A stretch of DNA of 43,285 nucleotides from Amylibacter sp. (lineage in GTDB: Bacteria > Pseudomonadota > Alphaproteobacteria > Rhodobacterales > Rhodobacteraceae). Both the position numbers and the translations under genes were made by a program. Shown here piece by piece: positions 37,499 to 43,285 of this stretch. The notes below the pieces were generated by a model. That model did no database searches. It was not told the DNA's origin and saw only the letters and a list, made by a program, of their open reading frames with translations. Numbering within the stretch: position 1 is the stretch's first letter; every line of letters starts with the position of its first letter. Location: contig JAJFHZ010000002.1 in the NCBI GenBank assembly GCA_021775355.1, positions 1 through 43,285 on the forward strand, written 5' to 3'.

Positions 37499-39028
37499 AT
37501 GCGCGGCCCACATAATATTTGGCGTTTGATCCGCACCGGTGCCACGTTTGAACGCACGGGTGCGATGAAAATTGCATTGGAAATGCTGGATGTACCGCCA
37601 AGCATTCGTATTGCAGCACGCGTTATGGGCTGGCCGTTTAAATGGCTGGGTCTGAAAGGTGATACTTCACTGCCCCCGACGTTGCGCGCCATCACCGCCC
37701 TTGGCCCTGCATACATTAAATTCGGGCAGTTGATGTCAACGCGCCCTGATGTTGTCGGCCCCGAAATGGCACTGGAACTGCGTGTGTTGCAAGACAGCCT
37801 GCCTGCGTTTTCAACTGATTTGGCGAAGGCGGAAATCCTAAAGGAACTTGGTTACACAACGGATGAATTATTTTCCGAATTCAGCGAACCTGTCGCCGCT
37901 GCTTCAATTGCGCAAGTTCATCGTGCAAAGTTGCGCGGAACAGGGCAAGACGTTGCGGTGAAAGTCCTGCGACCCAATATAGAACGGGCTTTTCGCAAGG
38001 ATGTAGACGCATTTTATTTCGCCGCCCAAACAATTGAATTTTTGTCACCAGCATCACGCCGCCTGCGCCCTACTGCTGTTATTGAACATTTTGATCAGAT
38101 CGTAAAAGGCGAACTTGATCTGCGCATGGAAGCCTCAGCTGCCTCAGAGTTTGAATCCAACACAGCAAATGACGAAGGTTTCTATGTGCCAAAGCTATTG
38201 TGGGATCAATCTGCGCGCAGTGTGATGACACTGGAATGGGCCGAGGGCATTCCATTGGGCGATCTTGAAAAACTACAGGCCACAGGACGCGACCTAAGCG
38301 AACTTGGCACGCGCATTATTCACATGTTTTTACGCCATGCATTACGTGACGGATTTTTTCACGCGGACATGCACCAAGGCAATCTAAAGCTGGCCCCAAG
38401 CGGTGATTTGATCGCACTAGATTTTGGCATTATGGGTCGTATCGACGAGTACACCCGTCGCGCTTATGCCGAAATTCTAATGGGGTTTATCCGCAGGGAC
38501 TATCGCCGTGTTGCCGAGGTGCATTTTGAAGCGGGGTACGTGCCTGCCGATCAGGATGTGGACGCGTTTGCCCAAGCCCTGCGCTCTGTCGGCGAGCCTA
38601 TTTTCGGTCACGGTGCCAGCCAAGTTTCTATGGCCCGCCTGTTGGCGCATCTATTTGATGTGACCGAACGCTTTGGTATGGAAACCCGTACTGAACTGAT
38701 TTTACTGCAGCGCACGATGGTTGTGGTTGAAGGTGTTGCACGCACGTTTGACCCTGATCTGAACATGTGGACAGCCGCCAAACCCGAAGTTGAACGTTAT
38801 ATAAAAGACAACCTTGGTCCACGCGCCATGGTGCGTGATCTGACAAAAACCGCGATGGTTCTGTCACGCTTCGGGCCAAGATTGCCAGAAATTATCGAAA
38901 ATATTCTAACCCAGAATGAAAAAGAACAAGCTCCGAAGCCAACGTTGAAACGCGTGTGGATATTAAAACGACTGCCATTAGCCATCATGCTCGTTGCGGG
39001 AGGGTTTGCATTGGCCCAGATTTTTTAA
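37499..39028 (+). CDS. ubiB: Ubiquinone biosynthesis protein UbiB (ABC1/ADCK kinase-like)
   Basis: The 509-residue protein is an atypical kinase-like protein of ubiquinone biosynthesis: the KxGQ motif YIKFGQLMSTRPDVVG (about 65-80), QVHRAKLRGTGQDVAVKVLRP, the ADMHQGNL and LIALDFGIMGRID motifs, and a C-terminal hydrophobic tail (RLPLAIMLVAGGFALAQIF) typical of the family. It supports ubiquinone synthesis at the membrane. It is 3 bp after ubiE. Confidence 0.97.
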   Translation: MRGPHNIWRLIRTGATFERTGAMKIALEMLDVPPSIRIAARVMGWPFKWLGLKGDTSLPPTLRAITALGPAYIKFGQLMSTRPDVVGPEMALELRVLQDSLPAFSTDLAKAEILKELGYTTDELFSEFSEPVAAASIAQVHRAKLRGTGQDVAVKVLRPNIERAFRKDVDAFYFAAQTIEFLSPASRRLRPTAVIEHFDQIVKGELDLRMEASAASEFESNTANDEGFYVPKLLWDQSARSVMTLEWAEGIPLGDLEKLQATGRDLSELGTRIIHMFLRHALRDGFFHADMHQGNLKLAPSGDLIALDFGIMGRIDEYTRRAYAEILMGFIRRDYRRVAEVHFEAGYVPADQDVDAFAQALRSVGEPIFGHGASQVSMARLLAHLFDVTERFGMETRTELILLQRTMVVVEGVARTFDPDLNMWTAAKPEVERYIKDNLGPRAMVRDLTKTAMVLSRFGPRLPEIIENILTQNEKEQAPKPTLKRVWILKRLPLAIMLVAGGFALAQIF

Positions 39029-39088
39029 ACGACTACGCACAAAAGACGGCTTGCATTCACGCAAAACTTGTGGCTTTTCAGGTACTGT

Positions 39089-39165
39089 GGCTCTGTAGCG
39101 CAACTGGATAGCGCGGCCCCCTCCTAAGGGGCAGGTTGCAGGTTCAAATCCCGCCAGAGTCACCA
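39089..39165 (+). tRNA. tRNA-Arg (CCT)
   Basis: The cloverleaf is clear: acceptor GGCTCTG pairs with CAGAGTC (one G-T), D-arm GCGC...GCGC, anticodon arm GCCCC-CTCCTAA-GGGGC with anticodon CCT, and T-arm GCAGG-TTCAAAT-CCCGC (one A-C mismatch), followed by ACCA encoded in the gene. It reads AGG codons. A reverse-strand ORF over it is a known artefact. Confidence 0.97.
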
Positions 39166-39741
39166 CCATAATTCTTTAAAACAAAGCGCTTAAGCGATTC
39201 ACCCGAAAATGTCAGATTGCAAGTTTACGCCAATTTACAGCGTTTTATACCTACAATCCGTACCAAACCCGTATCACAATGACTCGCTTTGTTCTAATTT
39301 TCTGTATATTCCAAAATAGAAAATATCATGAATTCCCGCGGCTTTCTTGCGAACCGCGCTTCTGAATTTGAAGCTCGAAATCGCCATCTGTCAACCTTAA
39401 CCCAATGTCGACTTTGGGTTCAGATCTGCTGTTGATCATCGGTAAAGCATCAATAGCCCCATGAACGCCAGCTATGCGGACAAAGCCGCAGTTCATGATT
39501 GTTGCCGATATTGCACTGCGATATGAATACGTACCTCATTAGCAACAGCATTCCTATCATTTTGGTTAAAGAAACGCGCAAGCTTTAAGTCAATCCACCT
39601 TACTGAATTCAATCAAAAATCATAATTGACCTGCATCCACTTATATTAAGAATGTATGGTTAGTGATTGTTTATTTTTTAAATATAAATGATCAATATAT
39701 TCTGATATTATTGTTGTATATACAGTTGTTAAGCGATTACC

Positions 39742-39782
39742 TTAATGTAATACATTAACTTTTAATAAACATATGCATATGT
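39742..39782. repeat. Two perfect palindromes in an AT-rich block
   Basis: TTAATGTA-A-TACATTAA (39742-39758) has 8-bp perfect arms about one central base; ACATATGCATATGT (39769-39782) is a 14-bp perfect palindrome. They are 10 bp apart. Their role is unknown. Confidence 0.6.
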
Positions 39783-40062
39783 AGTAATAGTGATAGCAAT
39801 TTTTATTTCATCAATAAATTTTACATAAATAAGCTACTCACGGCATGATAATATTTGTTGATATTGCAATGGTATAGGATCCAATCCTTACTAAACATCA
39901 GCCTACTTTAATTGAGGGTATAGTGCATTGCAGTTACCCCATCAGCAAAGGTTATCTGCATACCAAGATTTCCCAATCAAATAAGTTTTAGATCATTATG
40001 CCTTGCAGAATTTTAGGCAAATCTCCTGTTAATCCAGCTGCTTGGCGCACTCAATCAACGTT

Positions 40063-40116
40063 GCTTACAACACTTCAAGAAAAGGGCATAATCAGACAAC
40101 AAGTAGAACCCGAGCC
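40063..40116 (+). repeat. Degenerate direct repeat, copy 1
   Basis: This 54-bp segment matches 40396-40450 with about six mismatches and one inserted base, and weaker similarity extends upstream to a shared CCAGCTG. One frame reads LTTLQEKGIIR here and LATLQESGIIR in the other copy, so it may derive from a coding sequence. I do not recognise the parent. Confidence 0.7.
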
Positions 40117-40302
40117 AACGCATTTTATAAGCTCGTGTATTACAATTTATATTTCGGCGGACATGCATTCGAGTTACTGTAATATTCCGCCGATCCCTAA
40201 TTGGCGTGCCCGGTGATGCCAATCCACCACATGCTACTTTTAATCGTAATCATTTCCAGTATACCAAACTCTTATCAGTTTGCAGCTAATGATGGCTTCC
40301 CT

Positions 40303-40347
40303 CCCTTAGTCACAGAATACTGCACCGATTACATCGGTAACTAAGGG
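40303..40347. other. Nested inverted repeat in the gene-poor region
   Basis: CCCTTAGT (40303-40310) pairs with ACTAAGGG (40340-40347), and inside, ACCGAT (40324-40329) pairs with ATCGGT (40333-40338). The 13 unpaired left bases form a bulge. No T run follows. Confidence 0.5.
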
Positions 40348-40395
40348 CTCATAGCAGACATTTAGCCAGCTGTCGAAACTCCATTTATCACCGCC

Positions 40396-40450
40396 GCTTG
40401 CAACACTTCAGGAAAGCGGCATAATCAGAGCAACAAATAGAACCAGAGCC
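40396..40450 (+). repeat. Degenerate direct repeat, copy 2
   Basis: This is the second copy of the repeat at 40063-40116, 333 bp downstream in the same direction, about 87% identical over the core. It carries one extra base that shifts the shared frame, consistent with decay. Confidence 0.7.
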
Positions 40451-40573
40451 TCCAATAAATTAATTGCTCATATGTCCATATTTATTTGGCGACAGACACT
40501 GTCTGAGGTCAGCGCCTATTGGACAAGTTTGAGGATTTAAATACCGGAGGATTTCTGGTTCATATTAACCATT

Positions 40574-40611
40574 AGGAGTTGAAGATGAATAAGAAGTCCG
40601 GACGCAGTTAA
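40574..40611 (+). pseudogene. Truncated ORF start with strong ribosome site
   Basis: AGGAG (40574-40578) stands 6 bases before an ATG at 40585 that opens only eight codons (MNKKSGRS) before TAA at 40609-40611. The ideal spacing with an immediate stop suggests the surviving 5' end of a lost gene, perhaps of a mobile element; a genuine leader peptide is less likely. Confidence 0.4.
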
Positions 40612-40776
40612 ATTGGAATGCGTAAACTTTAAAATTCATGGACATTCTGGTTCTATTTATTGCCTTGATTAGGCTGGTTTTCTCGAGTGTAATAAGTAAA
40701 GTAAATTGTGCGTGTTTAATTAGTATTGTCTGAAGTTAAACACAAAAAACGAATGCTGTTTTCTTTTTCATCGACC

Positions 40777-41157
40777 TTACTTTCCAACCGTTGCAAGTAT
40801 CGATTTAATCTGTTCAGGCAGTTCCATGGCGTCAAACGGCTTTAAAATCACGTCCAATGCACCAAGTTCTTTCAATTCGATAATGTCTTTGGTTTGAGCA
40901 CGCGCTGTCATGAATATAGCAGGTATGCCTTCCAATTCGGGCATTAGTTTAAGTTGTGCATAAAGAGTGTCGCCACTCATTTCAGGCATCATAACATCAA
41001 GCAAAAATAAATCAGGGCCGAAGCCTATAACTTCGTCAAGCGCTTGTTGTCCGGATATACACTGGCGAACTTCAAACCCACCGAGCGTTTCCAACGATAG
41101 TTTTGCAATTTCCTGTATATCCAGATCATCTTCTACGTGGAGTATCTTAGGGCCCAT
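40777..41157 (-). CDS. Single-domain response regulator (CheY-like)
   Basis: The 126-residue protein is a lone receiver domain: acidic pocket ED-D at residues 9-11, phosphoacceptor Asp54 in LFLLDVMMPEMSG, Thr84 in IFMTARAQ and Lys106 in VILKPFDA. There is no output domain, so it works through protein contacts. It starts 11 bp after the histidine kinase gene ends and has AAGGAG before the ATG, so the two form an operon; it may receive phosphate from that kinase. Flagellin lies on the other side, divergent, so a motility role is possible but not shown. Confidence 0.95.
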   Translation of the reverse strand: MGPKILHVEDDLDIQEIAKLSLETLGGFEVRQCISGQQALDEVIGFGPDLFLLDVMMPEMSGDTLYAQLKLMPELEGIPAIFMTARAQTKDIIELKELGALDVILKPFDAMELPEQIKSILATVGK

Positions 41158-41168
41158 TTTAAATCTCC

Positions 41169-42866
41169 TTATTCTGCCGCAATATCGGCAACGGCAATCG
41201 ATTGATCGGAAATAGTGTCATCCGGTTTTGGCAATTCAATGAAGAACTTAGTCCCTTTACCAAGCTTGCTTGTAAAATCAATTTTGCCCCTTTGCTTTCC
41301 GATAAGTGTTTTGGCTATACTCAGACCAAGGCCAGTTCCACCCTTTGCACGACGATCAGATGAGTCAGCTTGGGTGAACCTGTCAAAGATAGTAGCTTTA
41401 GCCTCGTTGGGTATACCGACACCAAAATCTTCGACACTAACGCAAATTGTGTCCTCGTTTTCTTCAAGCGTAACGATAACCTCCCCACCCTTTCTAGAAA
41501 ACTTAGCGGCATTGGACAAAAGGTTGCTCATGACTTGGAAAACGCGATCTTTATCACAGTAGCACATGATATTTTCCGTTAGCCCAACGCTGGCTACCGA
41601 AACGTTATACTTTTTGCTGTAAGGCGCATTATCAACAATGGCTTCTTCAATCAATTCACCCATGTCTACAGATTCTAAATTAAACTCCATGCGCCCAGCG
41701 GCAATTTTTTCCAGATCAAGAATGTCGTTGATGATTAAGCTCAATCTATCTGAATTCCGATATGCAATATCCAGCATCCCTTGGGTTTTATCGTTTAGTT
41801 CACCAAAAGAGCCTGATAGGATCAATCCGAGGGCACCTTTGATGGATGTAACAGGTGTCCGTAACTCGTGGCTAACTGTTGAAATAAAGTCGTCTTTGGT
41901 TTTGTCAAAAGCACGACGTTCTGAAATATCACGCACAATTGTCATGAAATAAGGTTGGCCAACTTCGGGCCGCACCAATTGCATTTTTACTTCATTGTGC
42001 TGACCATCAACGATAAGCTCATGTGTGACCTCTTCCACTTCACCATTGATCAATGGTCGCGCACGTTCATAGAATGCTTTAATATTATGAACACCATCTT
42101 CACCAATTTCATCAATCTCTATATCACGTTCAAAAATTGTCTTTTGCAGATATGTACTTTCATCCCATCCACAGCGTTCCACCGCAGCTTGATTTAGATA
42201 AGTATACCGAAGCGTACCGGCCTCAAACATATAAATTTCATCGCGTAATATATGCAATGCTCTACGTGTATTTTTATCACCCGTTGCAACTTTGTTTTTT
42301 GTAATGTCTGTTCGAATAGCAATACTGCCAATTAAATTCCCATTACCATCCATGTGTGGGACGTATGTCGTATGTGCATGAATGATTCTACCGCTTTTGG
42401 TTTTAAGTCGAACTTCACCGAACCACTTTTTACCACTACTAAGTGTGGTACGAACCTCATGCAACAAGGCATCTTCACGATCTGCCCAATAGACTGAGGA
42501 CGATTGTCCAATCAGTTCTTCTTTGGTGTAACCTGTCGTGTCTAAGAATTTATCATTTACATAAATAATATCGCTATTGCAGTCCGTTCTTGTAACTAAA
42601 GAATGATCATTCAAAGCTTCCGTTTGGACAGCGGTTTCGTCTTTAATTATATAATTTACTTTCGAGTGCCCATAGATATTTAAAAGGAAAATAAAGATAA
42701 ATACTATCGTTACAGTTGTGGCCGTAATAATAATAGGCTTGATGCTAGTGATATCGGTCGTGTTGTACATGATAAAAGCAATGGCAGGCCCGACTAGCGG
42801 AAGGCAAACAAGCGTTATGATAAAACTTAATTTTTTTCTGATCCAAGTTGTTTCAAATTTACCCAT
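41169..42866 (-). CDS. PAS-domain sensor histidine kinase (membrane)
   Basis: From the ATG at 42866 (the one with GAGGGG at the right distance; another ATG lies two codons earlier) the protein has 565 residues. Two membrane segments (about 13-34 and 43-63) with a very short loop are followed by two PAS domains (about 78-195 and 203-318). The HisKA domain follows with the phosphorylated His333 in STVSHELRTPVTSIKGA, then a HATPase domain with NAAKFSRKGG (N box, about 452), EDFGVGIP (G1) and GGTGLGLSIAK (G2). The PAS domains may sense redox, light or a ligand; no haem or flavin marks are visible. The partner regulator is the next gene. The input signal is unknown. Confidence 0.95.
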   Translation of the reverse strand: MGKFETTWIRKKLSFIITLVCLPLVGPAIAFIMYNTTDITSIKPIIITATTVTIVFIFIFLLNIYGHSKVNYIIKDETAVQTEALNDHSLVTRTDCNSDIIYVNDKFLDTTGYTKEELIGQSSSVYWADREDALLHEVRTTLSSGKKWFGEVRLKTKSGRIIHAHTTYVPHMDGNGNLIGSIAIRTDITKNKVATGDKNTRRALHILRDEIYMFEAGTLRYTYLNQAAVERCGWDESTYLQKTIFERDIEIDEIGEDGVHNIKAFYERARPLINGEVEEVTHELIVDGQHNEVKMQLVRPEVGQPYFMTIVRDISERRAFDKTKDDFISTVSHELRTPVTSIKGALGLILSGSFGELNDKTQGMLDIAYRNSDRLSLIINDILDLEKIAAGRMEFNLESVDMGELIEEAIVDNAPYSKKYNVSVASVGLTENIMCYCDKDRVFQVMSNLLSNAAKFSRKGGEVIVTLEENEDTICVSVEDFGVGIPNEAKATIFDRFTQADSSDRRAKGGTGLGLSIAKTLIGKQRGKIDFTSKLGKGTKFFIELPKPDDTISDQSIAVADIAAE

Positions 42867-42913
42867 ACCCATGCCCCTCAGCTTTTATTATGGGCGTACG
42901 ATTTATATCGCTT

Positions 42914-42932
42914 TAGGCAGTTGTTCTGCCTA
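42914..42932. promoter_or_regulatory. Inverted repeat upstream of the histidine kinase
   Basis: TAGGCAG (42914-42920) and CTGCCTA (42926-42932) are exact arms around TTGTT, 48 bp upstream of the kinase start. It could be an operator or a 5' leader hairpin. Confidence 0.45.
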
Positions 42933-43074
42933 CTAATTCCCCCAGTTATTAGACCGTTCTATTTTAAAATTAATACAAAAATGTGGCAGATTTTTTTCAT
43001 CTATGTAAATATGCAACACTCCTAATTTTTACTGATTAAAGGCAGATATGCTATGTTGTGGAATACTTAGCAAT

Positions 43075-43143
43075 ACAACTCAAAAGTTGTGTCGAACTCA
43101 CAACAATATAAGTAAATGATTCAACCTATGACTGAGTTGTGTG
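43075..43143. promoter_or_regulatory. Cluster of GTTGTG repeats before the flagellin leader
   Basis: ACAACT-caaa-AGTTGT (43075-43090) and an overlapping GTTGTG...CACAAC (43086-43104) form competing dyads, and another GAGTTGTGTG lies near 43134-43143, inside the small ORF. Together they look like repeated sites for a regulator. The identity of the regulator is unknown. Confidence 0.35.
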
Positions 43144-43253
43144 AAAATAAGTTGTTGTTTTATCAAGTTTATGTGTTAGCGTTTTGGGATGCGGTAAAAG
43201 CCGCACTTCGTCAGAAAGACGATTTATTTGAAGCAGAAAACTGGAGCAGCTAA
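43116..43253 (+). CDS. Possible small protein (45 aa) overlapping the flagellin start
   Basis: The ATG at 43116 opens 45 codons (MIQPMTELCENKLLFY... to ...EAENWSS) ending in a TAA that shares one base with the flagellin ATG. A second in-frame ATG is at 43128. I do not recognise it. The segment LFYQVYVLAFWDAVKAALRQ could form a helix. No good ribosome site is seen. The TAATG overlap is the main evidence; chance is possible for so short a frame. Confidence 0.4.
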   Translation: MIQPMTELCENKLLFYQVYVLAFWDAVKAALRQKDDLFEAENWSS

Positions 43254-43285
43254 TGTCTTCTATACTTACCAACAATGCCGCTACG
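43253..43285 (+). CDS. fliC: Flagellin (first 11 codons; runs off the right edge)
   Basis: Only MSSILTNNAAT is visible. This is the usual N-terminus of Rhodobacterales flagellins. GGAG lies 6 bases before the ATG, which overlaps the stop of the possible small ORF. The rest is outside the window. Confidence 0.85.
   Translation, partial: MSSILTNNAAT

Larger units (their letters stand above)
39170..40776. other. Gene-poor 1.6-kb region downstream of tRNA-Arg
   Basis: I see no convincing gene here. The region holds an AACCCAA-N8-TTGGGTT dyad (39399-39420), a very AT-rich block (about 39650-39850, roughly 20% GC by eye) with two perfect palindromes, a degenerate direct repeat (40063-40116 and 40396-40450), a nested hairpin (40303-40347), and a truncated ORF with a strong ribosome site (40574-40611). 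It looks like degraded DNA of accessory origin. Confidence 0.7.

Noticed and set aside
38978..39169. Minus-strand ORF of 63 aa with GFEPATCPLGGG
   Set aside because: It is the antisense of tRNA-Arg; this peptide is a well-known annotation artefact over tRNA genes.
39998..40216. ORF of 72 aa in the gene-poor region
   Set aside because: No ribosome site, odd composition; part of it is the degenerate repeat, so more likely debris than a gene.
40303..40347. Integron attC site
   Set aside because: The arms lack the conserved RYYYAAC/GTTRRRY core sequences and no integrase is present.
39089..40776. Intact prophage or genomic island integrated at tRNA-Arg
   Set aside because: No integrase gene and no second copy of the tRNA 3' end within the window.
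42983..42999. Sigma-54-like promoter TGGCAG-N5-TTTCA before flagellin
   Set aside because: The essential GC at the -12 element is missing.

Overview
The window looks like a chromosomal segment of a marine alphaproteobacterium, most likely Rhodobacterales (Roseobacter group). The reasons are the gene order rpsT - dnaA - dnaN - recF - gyrB beside mutM - ubiE - ubiB, the style of the protein sequences (MlaA/MlaC, GlnK-AmtB, a flagellin beginning MSSILTNN) and an apparently moderate GC content. The genus is not resolved. Nearly all of the window is ordinary dense chromosome. The accessory-looking stretch is roughly 39.2-43.3 kb.

Layout. (1) 1-2453, minus strand: an XRE-cupin regulator, a GFA-type zinc protein, a LysE-type exporter and the N-terminal part of a dimethylglycine/sarcosine dehydrogenase-like flavoenzyme. 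(2) 2613-4390, plus strand: a Crp/Fnr regulator and a GAPDH paralogue. (3) 4387-9937, minus strand: a ferredoxin-reductase-type FAD enzyme, rsmD, a membrane protein with a ClpP-like fold, recQ and yaaA. (4) 10031-15525: a peroxiredoxin (plus) convergent with a long minus-strand run of RidA, glycerophosphodiesterase, COG3146 acyltransferase, glutamine-amidotransferase-like hydrolase, sulfatase and phhB. (5) 15664-19146: mlaA-mlaC (plus) convergent with PBP1A (minus). (6) 19372-21042: glnK-amtB with an intrinsic terminator. (7) 21145-23865: a compact three-gene operon of a class II aldolase and two tandem membrane fatty-acid-hydroxylase/sterol-desaturase paralogues. (8) 24135-27030: a DMT transporter, a homocysteine S-methyltransferase, a 45-bp relic of a second DMT transporter and a DehI-family protein. 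(9) 27156-36662, minus strand: mutM, enoyl-CoA hydratase, rpsT, a rhodanese, dnaA, dnaN, recF, a VOC protein and gyrB. (10) 36749-39165, plus strand: ubiE, ubiB and tRNA-Arg(CCT). (11) 39166-40776: a 1.6-kb gene desert with degraded repeats and palindromes. (12) 40777-43285: a PAS histidine kinase plus single-domain response regulator (minus), divergent from a possible 45-aa ORF whose stop overlaps the flagellin start (plus, truncated by the window end).

Functional themes. Group 9 holds replication initiation, clamp and topoisomerase functions. The DNA upstream of the rhodanese-dnaA pair is rich in GANTC, the CcrM methylation motif of Alphaproteobacteria, which suggests cell-cycle control. 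Groups 1, 4, 6 and 8 look like organic nitrogen, sulfur and phosphorus scavenging typical of marine bacteria: methylated amines, ammonium, sulfate and glycerophosphodiesters. Several intergenic regions carry strong palindromes likely to be operators, above all an 18-bp perfect inverted repeat over the start codon of the XRE-cupin gene and a CRP/FNR-type site upstream of the Crp/Fnr gene.

I found no CRISPR array, complete insertion sequence, prophage or recognisable defence island. The best candidates for something undescribed are the small ORF coupled to flagellin, the aldolase/tandem-hydroxylase operon, and the decayed region downstream of tRNA-Arg.
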